From Symsagittifera roscoffensis (taxonomy: Eukaryota > Xenacoelomorpha > Acoela > Convolutidae), in assembly GCF_963678635.1 (NCBI RefSeq), contig NC_087068.1:28708318-28772317 (forward strand): a stretch of DNA of 64,000 nt, in the 5' to 3' direction. Shown in pieces: positions 10,584 through 22,539 of the stretch; within the stretch, counting starts at the first letter, position 1; each line of letters opens with the position of its first letter. Below the pieces are notes generated by a model. The model was not told the origin of the DNA, did not search any database, and saw nothing but the letters and a program-made list of their open reading frames with translations. The translations under genes and the position numbers were made by a program.

Positions 10584-11654
10584 TTTTCGTAGTTTAGGAG
10601 GATGCCGTGAAGATTAGTTTTTTAATGCAATAAGTGACATTTAGGAAGTGTGGTGAAGTGTATTTGGACATAATGAATGTAAATCTGTGTTGTGGGTTTG
10701 GTGATGGTGTGTTAGTTGTGTAATGGTTTTGGATGAATTTCTTTTATATGTATGTGTGTGAGCTTTATGCATAACATAATTTCTTTTGAACAGTGCAAAT
10801 TACGTCCCTTAGATTTAAGGAAGTGAAAGCTTAGAGCAAAGTGGTTGAATTTATTAAAATAGGATTCATATGATTTAGTGTTCTTTAGTGCAGTTTCGAT
10901 GATTTTGTCATCTTTTTAATAAGTGCAGTCAATGTTAATTACTTATTCAAACTTGATAATTTTTTTTTGGTTAATTGAGGGGTAGTGTTTTGGTCGTCTT
11001 CAAAATCTGTGTCTTCCATATAGCGTGTAATAGCGTGGTCATAATGATTAATGGAAAATCTGCTAGCTCATGGTGCTATAAATCTGTTTGATTCAGTCCT
11101 ATTATTTTGAATTGTTTCTCGTGTAATGCAGTTTTTAATTTGTGTAAACGTGATTAGAATAGTTCGTTTTCGGCGGGATGATTGTATAAGGAAAGGGCTA
11201 ATGGATTCATAAAGTGATAATTTGAAGTCCAAGAAAGTGTGGGAGCCAGGCTATATTCTTCAACGAAGTTCAGTTGGTCGTTAATAGAGGTCTGTTAGTA
11301 GGTATATTGTGGGAAAAAGGGTAAGGTGTATTTTAAGATTTTTTTTGTGTTGGTGTGGAGTGGATGAAGAGAAAATAGTCGGGCTGGTCGGGGCTGGCTT
11401 AGTGGTTGGGATTGTGCATTGTGTTGTTTCTAATTCATTGGGTGATTAGTTTGAGGATTCAGAGGTTGATATGGAATGCGATAGCTGATGGAATTGTTAT
11501 TTTTCAAGGTTTTTGAAGTTGTTATTGCAGTGTGATGAAGTTATGTAATTCATGCTCTTTTTCGTCATTGACGGGCTAGGTGAGTCGGGTTGATCACTGG
11601 TCAGTTTGGTCAATTGGAGTGGCGTCAGTAAGTGAATAGGGGGCTGGGGAGGGT

Positions 11655-12397
11655 TCATTGGGAATTTAGGAGCCAAGAGGCTGATAGGCAGGTTGCGCAA
11701 AATTGGATAGACTGGGCTCGGAGTAGTGGAATTGGTCTGGAGTTTCTTCGTCTGAAATCATTGAACTGGGAAATTGAATCAAAAATGGTTTGTGTGGAAT
11801 TGTCAGAATCCATGCGTGGTGAAATAGTAGTGGGAGAGGAAGTTAGGTCGGAAAGGGAATTGCGAGAGGAATGACGTTCGATGTTGGATGGGTAGGAAAG
11901 GGAACGGTTGAAGGATCCAATCTGGCGGCTCATCGTGGGCTAAATAGATGGTTGTTTTGAGAACGAAAATTTTTAGTATGTAGTTGTTCTACAATCTTTT
12001 CATGTTTTGTCAATATTTCGCTGGTGGAGTGCTACATGAGAGACTGGGCTTTGTGGGTAGCTATGACTTGGAGAGATGTCCTCTACTAATGTATTTCTAA
12101 AATTTCGTGGCACTAAAGGTAAATTGTGATTATTATGTAGGTTATGTATCTGTGGTGGTACTGTTTGTGTCGGGTTTGTATTGTGTTGTGAAGTATCGTA
12201 TGCGTTTGGTGTGGTTGATAGTTTTTCATTGTACTGGCTAATTTGAGCGTCGAAGAGAGTTTTATTAATTGAAGTTGAAAATATTGGCGAAAAATCCTGC
12301 TTACAATATACGTGCCACAATTGCTTGTGTATGTATCGCACATGTGATATAAATTCCTTTTAAGAGTGAGAAAAGGAATCAGAAAAAAATCAAACAA
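11655..12397 (-). pseudogene. Envelope or accessory region remnants
   Basis: Overlapping minus-strand frames (11655-11933, 12000-12341, 12113-12397) encode Ser/Asn/Thr/His-rich sequence without recognisable domains. They sit between the glycoprotein remnant and the element's 3' end. Base composition matches the rest of the outer element. Function cannot be given. Confidence 0.3.
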
Positions 12398-12699
12398 GGC
12401 GTGTACTTTAGTTTATCTTTCTAAGACGCAGTAGAACCATCCTGGAAAAAGGAAAAGTTCATTTCTTAAGCTTACAAAACTAAAAATATTTATAGGGTAT
12501 ATATCTTGCAGACGGTACATTCCACCGTCAAGATACAAAGAGCCTTTGATATTTTTGAAATATACGCTGTAATCTTGTGCGTAGGTATCTGAGAAACCTG
12601 CGGTTTATGCGAGTTTTCTTAAGTTTTGATTTATTGACTGTCTTTTTATCGTATATATTTCTGAAAAATGTGTTTTGAAAAGTGGTGTGGTGTTTTCAC

Positions 12700-13340
12700 A
12701 AGCGACATCTGTTTCAGTGTAAATTTGAAAACTGTTAATCTGTTTTCAATACCATCCACTTTTTTGTATTTTTGATTTTAAGATCTATTTCTATCAGGGT
12801 TGACTTTTTCAAAAAGAATTGATTCAATGAAATCTTTTTGGTGGAATTTAATCGTTCATGCAAGGATTTTAGCAACTTGAAACGTGGTACACAAATCTTC
12901 AGGAAACCAAACAATGGTTGCCTGGGCTCGAGCGGTAAGATCGCAAAAACCCTTGTCATTTTTACAAGTTAGGCCTATTCCTTGATATAATATAGTATCA
13001 TCTTTTAAGTTACGTGTTAATTGTACTTTTTCTTTTTGAATTTTCCAAACGAAAAACACAAATTCTTGGTATCTTTTTTTTGTGTCAGCTTTACAATTAT
13101 AGGGATTAATAATTCCAATGAGTGGTATCCAACTTTTGTTATGTAGATCGTAAGTTAGAGGTCCGTGTGCGCAATGACTATTTAGCGTCTAATCTAATAT
13201 GACCTTGGTAGCTTTCGAGTTCTGCTTGATATGCAGAGTCTGAGAAGACTTGAAGGTTTCGTATTTACGATTTGAGCCTTTATGCGTAGTTAATTTTAAT
13301 CGTCATAGTTCGTTTTGGCAACCTTGACGGTTAAGATTCA
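12700..13340 (-). pseudogene. env: Envelope-type glycoprotein remnant of the outer element
   Basis: Minus-strand frames read NPYNCKADTKKRYQEFVFFV, then LYQGIGLTCKNDKGFCDLTA and a block with TIVWFPEDLCTTFQV. The regular cysteines and the W-x-P-x3-C-x2-F pattern resemble the glycoproteins carried by env-bearing invertebrate retroelements, and a similar block (WDMSENCVVTKMVSQKAKM) occurs in the second glycoprotein remnant at 62.5 kb. Stops and frame changes break it. Its place 3' of the integrase fits an env gene. Confidence 0.5.
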
Positions 13341-13861
13341 AAAACTTTCAATAAAACTTTGTTAAAAACGTTCGTGATCGAGTCTGTTTTTGTTTCCATT
13401 TGGCACTTGTGATCAAAGTACTTTTTTCTCTGAACAATTTGCTGTGAATTTGATTCCTGTCAGAAATGTTACTTTTTTATTTGAAGATTCTAAGTCCTGT
13501 GGTTCAGATTCGCAATGTGTTACTTGGTTTTTTGCGTGCTAATCTAACGTTTTTTGTTGATTTTCTTCAAAATCATACTCCGTAACTAGAAGGTCTTGTG
13601 GTCCTGTTCGGGAGAAAGAATTTTGATGAGGTGTGGAATCTAAAAGAATAAGCGGGGATAAGGTTCTAAGGAGAAATTCTTTTGAAATATACATGTATAA
13701 GATAATCCTGAATATGGTTTGTAGAATGTTATGTATCCAAGTGTCTTTTTTGTATATCTATCATGTTTATAGATAAGTTCTGTTGTGATAAATGGTGGAG
13801 GCAAAGATTGACCTGTTATATTTGCTGGCGCTAAAAGTAGTGGTTGATGAACTAATTTATT

Positions 13862-14203
13862 TCATTTTACTGTTATTTCAATTTTAAATGTTAAATTATC
13901 TTGAGTAAGAATCTGCATATTATGTTTTTGAATATCTTCGTGGATGTCGTGTCTATTTTGTAATCGCTTTATTGCCCAATTAAGCAGTCTACTGCTGTCA
14001 AGATGTTGACGAAATAGGGGAGCGGGTGCTACGAATGTATTCCACTCTAATTGTAGAGGTGTTTTACTGGCTAAAAGTTCACGATATCGATCGTCTAAAT
14101 TTGTAGGGAAAAGATGCGGTTGGAGTTTGACTTGTTGTTGAAGGGGTTGAAGGCAGTGAGAGGGTTTCTGGTAGCGACAAGAAGGTGTCGAATGATATAT
14201 CAA
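13862..14203 (-). pseudogene. Unknown ORF between integrase and glycoprotein of the outer element
   Basis: A 113-codon minus-strand frame contains LDDRYRELLASKTPLQLEW and LLNWAIKRLQNRHDIHEDIQ. The second part is helical and charged. It may be an envelope ectodomain or a separate accessory protein. No family was recognised. Confidence 0.35.
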
Positions 14204-14632
14204 TAGGGTAGCTTACTAAGTTTGCTTCGCCTTGAGTGAATGCTTGTGTAATCCAATGTGGAAGACGTTGTTTTGGAGTTGGGGGGTTGAAGGGGTTTTC
14301 AGGAATTTGGTAGTGATCCTAATCAATTGGATGGAATATTTGTAGTATTTTGTTGTGAAATTGTTTGTTGCGATAGGGAGTACTTTGAATTGTTTAACTA
14401 GAGAGGTCTAAAGGGTTTGGAGATGGTGATAAAAGTATATTAAAATCAACTCTGGGTGATGCAAAGTTTCTATTTCTTCGGAGATGGATAGTTTCTCCTG
14501 CTATAATAGATGTTTAAAATTGGTTTTGGCTTGGATGTCTTGTTCGGTTAAGATCTTGTTGGAGGGAAGGATAGACATTAAATGTTGATTCGTATTGTCG
14601 TTTGCTTAAAGGTGCGTGGCGGATTGCTGGTA

Positions 14633-14941
14633 TCAAAGGTGCAGATAATGATGCTTGTCTTTCTTCGAATGTATATGGATTTTCCTGAAAAAAAAAGAGT
14701 GTGGATTATTGAGATTGATTTGTTTGGCTAGATGTTGGTGTCGTGGGGGGGGGGCCTTGGGATGTCGGGTTTGGTGGGAATTGTTGGGTTGGTTGATCTT
14801 TCTTTCATCAATTAAAATTATGTTGTTTATAATACTCTCCTTAAAACTGATTAAGAGGATTGTGGCTAAAGCAAAGGTGATTATTGCCTTTTTTATGCAT
14901 TTACCAGCTGTCAAAGTTAGTGAAACTAGAAATGTGACCAA
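14633..14941 (-). pseudogene. Unknown ORF with a hydrophobic N-terminus in the outer element
   Basis: A 102-codon minus-strand frame opens with a hydrophobic run that includes IITFALATILLISF, then turns hydrophilic and His/Pro-rich. It may be a signal or membrane segment of the envelope region. Only hydropathy and position support this. Confidence 0.3.
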
Positions 14942-16420
14942 AATTACGAAAAGAGGAAGATGTATTTAAGTAGTTGTTGAGGTTTTGTACCTGGAGACGT
15001 GGTCAAGGACTTTTGAAAACTTACAAAAGGCTTTTATGAGGGAATGAAAGATAACAAAGAAGTTGCAAAAACTTTGAAAAAGAGAAATGCTATTCTTAAA
15101 GTATCAATGATGAAAAAAGTTGAAAAAATGTTGCTTGTTTTTTAAAATATTGAAATGATTATATTAAAAAATTGAAGTGGCCGAGAGAGAAGCATATAAG
15201 AATTGATTTGGTTCCTCGAATTGTTTTTTGTTTTTCGAGTTGAAAATCGAGTGTGGTTGGTTTGTTTATTGATTTTTGATAAGTGGATTGGATATGGCTT
15301 TTTTTTGGTGAAAAAATGTCTGAAGATCTAAAAATAAGCTTCTTAGTTTTGTTTTTATTTATGGGATGGGTAAGGGTTTTGTGAAATTGTAACGGCATAA
15401 GGTTAATTGTTCAAGTCGATTTTTGTTTTCAGACTTATTTAAAATTTCTCCTTGGGGGAATTGTGGGGTAAAAGTCGAGACAATATTGTTGATTTTTTTA
15501 CAGGGTGATAGGGTAGGGCTGTATTATCTGTACCTAAGTTGTCAAATATGAGCGTATTGCTTATTTTTGACCTGTAGGTTTTTTAGTTACAGTTTAATAT
15601 CCAGTTGAAGTTAGCAATTTGTCGGCCAGTGAAGTGGTGTCAACATGGGGTGTTGTTTCGAAATGATTTTGATTGGTTGAGTTTGAACTAGTTTGTTCAA
15701 TGAATTAATGATAAAACAAATTATATAAATCAAAACAATCTGAATTTAATGAAAGTACTTTTAATTGATCAGAGAAGGGTTTCTGAAAATCACTTTTTTA
15801 AAAATACTTTAGATTGAGGAATGAATGTTTGATAACATTTTCGTGGTTGACTTTGGAGTCGTGATGATATACGTTGTTTTGATTTTTCTTCTGTTTCTTG
15901 TGGTATTTTTTTTCTCCTAGTTTGTGTTTTTTTCTTTGTTTTTTGTAGGTTTTTACTTTCGGTTAATTATTGTAGTTTCTTGTGGAGTGATTACAATTAT
16001 TTGTTTTTCAATTCTTTTTGGTAAGAATGGTGAATGATTTAAGTGTTGGTTTTCTCGTTGGTCATTTATATTATGGGTTTTTGTACAATTTTTAATCCTG
16101 TAAAGGAGTATAATTGTGTTAATTCGCGAAGGGCGTATTCTTTTAGGTAAAATGGCAAAAGGTTGTTTCTGGGTTGAACTGTTGCATTTTGTTAAAATCA
16201 ATAAGTTTAGATGTAACGTCAGTGGGTTTGTGAAAAGTTCGATATGGTCCTTTCGGATAAGTTGTAAGTTTTAGATATTCCTTTTTGTGTTATTAATTTT
16301 GGAATTAAAATATATGTTCCAATTTTTAAATTTGTGGCTGGTGTGAAATGCGAATTGATTTGTGAATGAAAATTTTGTCTTTGTAAGAGTTTTTTTTGAT
16401 AAAATTCATCGTGTTTTTTT

Positions 16421-16942
16421 TTAATCTCGGCTTAGAATCCATTCTGTTTGTGTTTCAGAGGCTAATTTCAGGATTTTTGGATGATGAAACTGATCTTCAT
16501 TGTGTGTAACTAATGGTAAGTCAGAACAAAATGACCTTTGTGCGTTTTTTGAGGAGTTTGCTGTTAACATTATTGGTTTTCGTGGTTTTTGATTGAAAAC
16601 CATTTCTTATGCTGGTAGTCCTGAGGTTGTTGTTATTTGTGAATTATATGGAAATAGACTTACGTCAATTGACCACTCGGTGTATTTAATATGGTTTCCA
16701 TTTCTGATACATCTAAGATGTTCCTGTAGGGAACGATTCATACCTTCGACTAAACTATTAGTCCATGGGGCATGAGATGTTCGGGGTTTTTGTTTAATGT
16801 TATAAAGGTCGTTATTTATTAATTCAAAGCCATTGTCTGTAACAAGGATTTCGGGTAATCCAAATTTGGCAATCCAATGTTCGTAGAGTGGCGTAGATGC
16901 ATAATAAGTATTACAATGAGGTGTTAGAAGTATCATACTCAA
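16421..16942 (-). pseudogene. pol: Integrase core remnant of the outer element
   Basis: The minus-strand frame at 16607-16942 carries the retroviral integrase core: FGLPEILVTDNG with the second catalytic Asp, then SHAPWTNSLVEGMNRSLQ with the Glu. The spacing from Asp to Glu is 29 residues rather than 35 or more, so a few codons are lost. The next frame (16421-16603) continues MVFNQKPRKPIM, the usual region after the core. The first catalytic Asp and the zinc-binding domain were not found. Confidence 0.8.
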
Positions 16943-17318
16943 TGGTAGACAGGGTACTTTCGTTTCTGAATTTTGTTATTCCAAAAGATTATTAATCTCA
17001 TTTTTTGTTGTGTTATGAATTTTTCTGAAATATCTATGGAGCGTTTTTTTTTCTAAAACTGTCATATCTGCTTTTATAGGCTTTGTTTGATACTTATGCC
17101 AGGTTTTAAGTTGTCTTATTACAGGGTCAGGTTTTTAGAATTTTTGTAAAAGTTCTGGTGGTATTTTTTCTGTAACTGGTAGAAAAATGTCCTGAATTTC
17201 GGTTTTTAAGAGAGGTTTATTGTTTTTAAGAGAGGTTTAGAGGTCTTGTTAATTGAAAATTTTGTTTATAGTGTATTTCGAACTGACATCTGGGGGTTCT
17301 GGTAAGTTTGAAACCTTT

Positions 17319-17450
17319 CCAAAATTTGAAGCGTCACACGTTGCAAAAAATGGTTGACCTGGATATGGGATCGTTTTCGATATCTGTTCTAGGAGGAGAA
17401 TTTTTCTTTCATCCAAACGTTTTTCGTGTTCTAATGTCCATTCAAATTTA
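17319..17450 (-). pseudogene. pol: RNase H start and tether remnant of the outer element
   Basis: One minus-strand frame reads FEWTLEHEKRLDERKILLL followed by a TCDASNFG-type block within FFATCDASN. This is the Gypsy pattern of tether (F-x-W-x-E) and first RNase H Asp. The RT palm that should precede it is absent: the RT N-terminus begins only about 100 bases upstream. Confidence 0.65.
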
Positions 17451-17553
17451 TTTTGCTGTCTAAGATTATTGCATTATATAGACCTATTTGCTTAAAATTT
17501 TTAACATTCCCAGAAACTTTTAGGGTTTTTTTTTCATTTGATGGTAATTGCCT

Positions 17554-17752
17554 TCAGGTGTCTTGTAGATAAAATGGGACTTTACTTGCTCGCTGCTTTT
17601 TGAAAACTGCGTCAGGTTTATAAGGAAGTTGTATGGAAAAATGAGTTCATGAGGAGTTTATAAGGAAAAATGAGTTCATGTTTCTAACATAAAACTTAGA
17701 TGTAGCATAGATTATTTGGTATTTTAGTAAGAGTTCTGCTAATTGATCAAAC
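17554..17752 (-). pseudogene. pol: RT N-terminal remnant of the outer element
   Basis: Minus-strand frames read FDQLAELLLKYQIIYATSKF and, after a small gap, KPDAVFKKQRASKVPFYL. These match the stretch just before the RT fingers in Gypsy elements (L-x2-L-L-x3-Y, then the K-Q-R-R-P block). The catalytic part between here and the RNase H remnant is deleted. Confidence 0.65.
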
Positions 17753-18499
17753 TCTTGGTGATTAATTTGAGAATGTTGAAAATTGAACATTGAAAAAAAA
17801 ATTTTGTTCTTCGCTGGTGAACTTCGAAGTCGTTTGTAAAATTTTTAATTGACAATTTTTTTATTAAGAATTGTCGATTGATAAATGTATAGCCAGTTTA
17901 GAATGTTGTTTACTCGAAATGTTTTTCCATCTGTTGGGTAGAATGTTGCATTTGTTTCGCAATATCATAGAAGTCCTTTGGGTAATGTGGTTTTGTATGG
18001 TGAATTGTTGTATATGTTTAAAGAGATTATTTTTGAACTTGTATCCTTTGTATAATTAATGGATAAGATTGTTACTCTAAAGAACTTATGAGTTTGCTCA
18101 AATTCAAGGTCAGGCTCAAATTCAGTTATAATTGTTAATTATTTTGATGAGCATTATTTTGATGAGCGTTATTGGTTTATAGAGAAGTTATATACAAATC
18201 CTGATAATGGTTTTAGGTGTTTACGTTGTTGGTTGTATACAAGAAAAAATTTTGAGAACAATGGGGTTGGTTATTAAGTCTCTGAAAGAATGTTAGAGTT
18301 GTTTTAATTATTCTTGTGTACTTGTCTTTTTTATTTAATTTGCTATTCAGAGTTTTAATTGTTGAAATATATTCTGTTAAAAACGGTATTCAACGATTTT
18401 GTGTTTTATATCTGTGATATGAAATATTTGTTTAAAAGGTTTTTCAAAAGTTTATTTTGTTCCATTGTTTGGGTTGGAACAAGATGTATTTGGATTTTC

Positions 18500-18625
18500 C
18501 GCAAATTTACTTTTTGCAGGAGATAATTTTGTTAGTAGATTTTCGAAATAATTCCATGTGGGGATGTTTATAATATTTGGTTCTGCTCCTGAATCAAGTA
18601 AAAAATCAATTTCCAGGTCTGGTGA
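18500..18625 (-). pseudogene. pro: Aspartic protease remnant of the outer element
   Basis: A minus-strand frame reads DFLLDSGAEPNIINIPTW. DSGA is the catalytic motif of retroelement aspartic proteases, and the hydrophobic residues before it form the usual strand. Position between nucleocapsid and RT agrees. Confidence 0.7.
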
Positions 18626-18993
18626 TGAAAATCTTTACGCTTCGGGCTTTCTAAGAGAAGTAGAATTGTTGAAACTTTTTCTTTAGGTGGATGTAATTTT
18701 ATTCGTCTTATTTTGATTTATGCTATTCATACTTGAACTGTTTTGAATGACTTGTGGAGTGTAATCTGTATGGATTTGACTATTATTTGTTCTTTCCAGC
18801 TTAGATAAAAATTCGAATCGGTTGACGTTCCGTATTCATTTTCAATTCGAAGCATGCTGATTAAAAGCGTATTTTCTGTGTCGCTTTCGCCATCTGTGCT
18901 TTCACAATATGTAGGATTCACTTTTTAAATCTAAATTTTCTGTATTATCAATACCGGGAGGGTCTGATTGAGTTTTTTTTTATTGTACTTGGT

Positions 18994-19558
18994 TTATTTG
19001 TCTTTGGTGCGTTGGTGTACTACTACTGTAGTTTTGTTGCGATTTTGTATGTTGAGTGTTAGATCTATGTGGTGACTGAGAGTAGTTTCCCTGTATGTTT
19101 GGGTAATTGTTTTATCAATTCCTGGACTTATCACGGTTTCTATTTTTTTTTTGTAATTTGGTCTATTGATAGAGTAGTTCTGTGATCTATTATAAGAAAA
19201 ATGTCGATTTCTAATGTTTGAATAATTTCGATTTCGATCAAATGACGAATTTCTCATTTATCATTTGATTAGAATCTATTCAGAGTGTTTGAATAGGAAC
19301 GATTTCTATTATAATTTGAGTAATTTTTTCTCTTTGATTTTGATCTTGAGTAAGTATTGCGATATTGATTCTTGTGACTATTCGATCTGCTATATCTATT
19401 TTGCGAAAAATTTTGTGAAATTCTTCTGTCTGGAGATCTTCCGCAAAAATTTTTTTGGCAAGGTAGTTGTTGTCTGTAGTTATTCTAGCTGTCTGGAATA
19501 GTTTTCCTGAGCTTTTATTACTGTGAATGGTTTTTTTGGTAGATTTTGGTTTTTTCAT
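18994..19558 (-). pseudogene. gag: Basic nucleocapsid-like region of the outer element
   Basis: Two minus-strand frames (18994-19257 and 19280-19558) code for Arg/Asn/Ser-rich repeats such as RNRNYSNIRNRHFSYNRSQN, and Lys-rich sequence. This composition fits an RNA-binding nucleocapsid tail 3' of the zinc knuckle. No folded domain is seen. Confidence 0.5.
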
Positions 19559-19624
19559 ATATTGGTAAGAAAATTTTTTTGGTTATCTTTGTTTTTGTGG
19601 ATTGTTTTGATTATCTTGTTGTTT

Positions 19625-19690
19625 TTGTCTGCATTCAGCAATGCCAAAGCTCTTTCCATATCTATGACAGTAATTGCACCATTTTTTGAT
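19625..19690 (-). pseudogene. gag: Degenerate CCHC zinc knuckle of the outer element
   Basis: The minus strand reads WCNYCHRYGKSFGIAEC. The C-x2-C start and the final E-C resemble a Gypsy gag knuckle, but the spacing to the last Cys is 11 residues instead of 9 and the His after Gly is missing, so it is degenerate. Confidence 0.55.
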
Positions 19691-19757
19691 TGATTATTGA
19701 ACTTCAAAATTTGGACTTTTTTCGTTGATATTAATAATTTGAGTGATTTTTTTCTGC

Positions 19758-20654
19758 TTATTCACTGTCAGAGTCATGAATATTAATTATTTGTGAAGTT
19801 GTTGTCTGAATAATGTTTCTTAGTTGTAGTTTCAATTTTTCTCTTAATTTTAATTCCATAAAGATTTCTAGTTGATCTACTAAATTTCGAAAACCTATAT
19901 AGGGTTCTCGAATTAAAGATGGTTGTGATGCGCTCTTTTTTATTGTACTTTTACGTATTTGTAGTGTTAGAGTCATCATTAAGAATTCTGTGATTTTTGT
20001 GATTTTGTAATCATGTGTATTGAGAAAAAAATTCTTTTCTTAAAAATGTTTGAATTCTAACTGCGAATTGTTTGATTGTTTCGTTGAGGAGTCTAAGAAC
20101 TTCATTCTTTGATGTTGTTTATTTCTTTCAGAGTCGAACATTTTTGAGAATTTTTGTGTGAATCTTTTCCAGTCTGATTTATTATCTATAGGTAACACTG
20201 AAACCCATTATTGGGCTGCGCCATCAAGTGTGTTGTTTGGATTAGAACTGTACGTCTATGTAACCAAACTGATGAAGTTGTGTATTTGTTGGTTCAGTTC
20301 CTATATTTAAAATTAAGTTAGCCTTGACTGCATTCAAATAGTCTCTAATGAGTATACGGGGTCTGTTCCTGTGGATACCATTAGTGGTTTATTTGAAGAT
20401 ATAGATGATCCAACCATAAGGTATGAATTCGTAGTCATTTGGAGTGACTTTGCTGTATTTGGTATTTGAGAAAAGTTTGTAAGGTAGGTCTTTGTGATTT
20501 CATGTTGTTGTAGATAACATGGTAATGGAATTTCATTATGCGTTTGATTTGGTTGGTGTGTACTCATATGATTTTGTGGTAAGAAAAATATTATTTTATG
20601 ATGCTGAATTTTGTCTTGGAGGAATTGTTTGTCTTGATTGTCGTGTTTGTTCAC
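19758..20654 (-). pseudogene. gag: Gag capsid-region remnant of the outer element
   Basis: Minus-strand frames (20334-20654, 19758-19979 and stop-broken frames between) read like a Gypsy capsid: STGTDPVYSLETI at the entry, short W- and F-containing stretches in the middle, and REPYIGFRNLVDQLEIFMEL at the end, just before the zinc knuckle. Many frame breaks. Confidence 0.5.
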
Positions 20655-21594
20655 TTCGTGTATCAGGTTTAAAAAAAATCTGATTGATAAATAGGGTCTG
20701 GTTCATATTCCATTTGTTATTTCGTGGATTGTTATTAACATATTGTTGGTTTTGATTAAAATTTTCCTCATCTTTTAAATAGTGTGGTTGGTTTCTCGTG
20801 CACTGCTTATTGGTTATAATTTAATTTTGCTGAAACAAACGGAAAATTTTTGCTACGATATGTTTTAGTTGGCTGCTGATCATTGAAAAAAACTGAGTGG
20901 GGAGTGTGTTGTGGTATCTGTTGGTTGTAATATTGTTCTTGTGGCTGATTTTGATTGCTTATATAAGAGAGTTTTGTTCTTTGTCTTTTTGAAAAAAAAA
21001 CTGTAATTATAATCTGAAAATGTATTTCTATTTAAAAATTTTTGTTTATTTGCTTGTCGTGGTTTTTGTTATTAGTCTAACTGTTTGGTAATCCATTTGT
21101 GAATTTTTTCGAACAACAGATGGTCTTACTGTTGATTGGATAGTTGTTTGTGGGAATGGAGTAAGTTATTATGTGGCGTAGTGAGTGTAGGATGAATGGG
21201 AGAAATGCTTTGTTGTGTTGTTCTAGGCACTGTTTCATTCATTTCCTCGTTGATAAAATGTGATGGGGTTTGAGTATCCTGTTGTGTGAGATTTCTTGTT
21301 TCATTAAAGTTTTCTTGGGTGTTAATGAATGTGAAATTTCAACCGAAAAAAGATTGTCTGTAAAAATTGATTTTGCTCAATGTGAATTTTGATGTTGCAT
21401 ATTTTTTATGTAATCTGTAAAGAATTTTGAAAATTCTATTTCTATGTCATCTGTTTGTATTTGTTGTGTTTTTAAATTTGGTTGAGGTGTTTATAATTTC
21501 GTTTGTGAATATTCCGTAAAATGAGGTGTTATGACATATGCTTTTAACCTAGTGATCAAAAACTTGCTTTTTATTCTTATTTCGGGAAATTCTT

Positions 21595-21899
21595 TGTGCC
21601 ATTCTGCCAGATTGGCACAGCGCAACCTTCCGGCGACACAAAAAAAACAAATAAAGGCCTTAGTAACAAAAAATTACTGCAAAGGAGGGTCTAGATATTC
21701 CGAAAATTTGAATTTTTAAAATTTCGAATGACGGGCCATTAATTCTGAGAAATACAAAAAGACGGCCATTTTGACTAAAAAGGACGAAAAAACACAACGA
21801 CGACAGAGATAGCAGAAAACAGTCGCATGAAAGAACGAGAGAAACGAAGCCTCTTATCGTGGCAATAACACACGATAAGAACCTTAGCTTTGGATATTA
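21595..21899 (+). repeat. 5' LTR of the inner element
   Basis: It begins with an inverted repeat (TGTGCCA...TGGCACA), has AATAAA at 21650-21655, and contains a 9 bp hairpin CTTATCGTG...CACGATAAG at 21853-21879. The partner starts at 38978. The left end is firm (TG, and homology stops there). The right end is not: similarity stops near GGATATTA, without the usual CA. TGGAAAATGAAGC follows at 21901 and could be a primer site, but I could not match a tRNA. Confidence 0.75.
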
Positions 21900-22539
21900 G
21901 TGGAAAATGAAGCTTCAGTGAGGAAGGAGTATTCCACGGAACCCTCCCGTGCCACAAATTGGGAGAGATAACAGCGTTATCTCGGGAAGATTACGGGAGC
22001 GGAGGCTTGGTCCCCCAGAGACTGTTGTATATAGAACTGAAATTTTAGCTACTTGGATGTCGTGAAACTTTGAATTAACACCGGTATTATTTGGTATTTT
22101 AGAATATGAGTAGCTAGAAAGAGGAAAGGGTCAATCCATCTCCAATGAATTGAATATAGAACTATCACACAAAAACCTGATAAAATAGGGTATTCGAGCC
22201 GTGTTTTTAATAGCAATCACGTAGTCTGAGGATCCGAGACTTAGCTATGTGGTTGTGTTCGCATGTAAACGAAAGCTGGTCAAAAGTCGTTTGACTGATG
22301 GCCTAAAAATAGTAACTTTTTACTTAGCCCTAAACAGACCAGAAAATCAACTGGCAAGGTCGAGACGGTGAAAAACGAGTAGGATTAAGGTAACTGACGC
22401 CTGCCAGTCGTTAATAGGTACTTTTTCTACGCTCCGTCGCTGTGTAGTATTTGGGCGAATGTTACATAGACGTTTTTATGGCGCTCCTGGGTGGGCCTGT
22501 TAAAGGCATGAGACCATCATGATCAGCAAGTGCTTCAGC

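Larger units (their letters stand above)
10173..21594 (-). mobile_element. Outer env-bearing Gypsy-like retroelement, main part
   Basis: On the minus strand the sequence is A/C-rich and reads, from high to low coordinates, as gag, zinc knuckle, basic nucleocapsid, protease, RT N-terminus, RNase H remnant, integrase and a long envelope region, all broken by many stops. The 5' end of gag continues on the far side of the inner element at 39284-39422. The palm of the RT is missing. No LTR pair could be defined; the 89 bp repeats at 8373 and 40998 may be its ends. Gypsy order (PR-RT-RH-IN) and integrase motifs place it in Ty3/Gypsy. Confidence 0.75.

Noticed and set aside
21653-21957. Protein frame on the minus strand across both LTRs (60 codons at 21775, part of the chimeric frame at 39075)
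   Set aside because: It is antisense through the LTR. In the right copy it only appears joined to the Gln/Asn-rich Gag start because the element inserted there.
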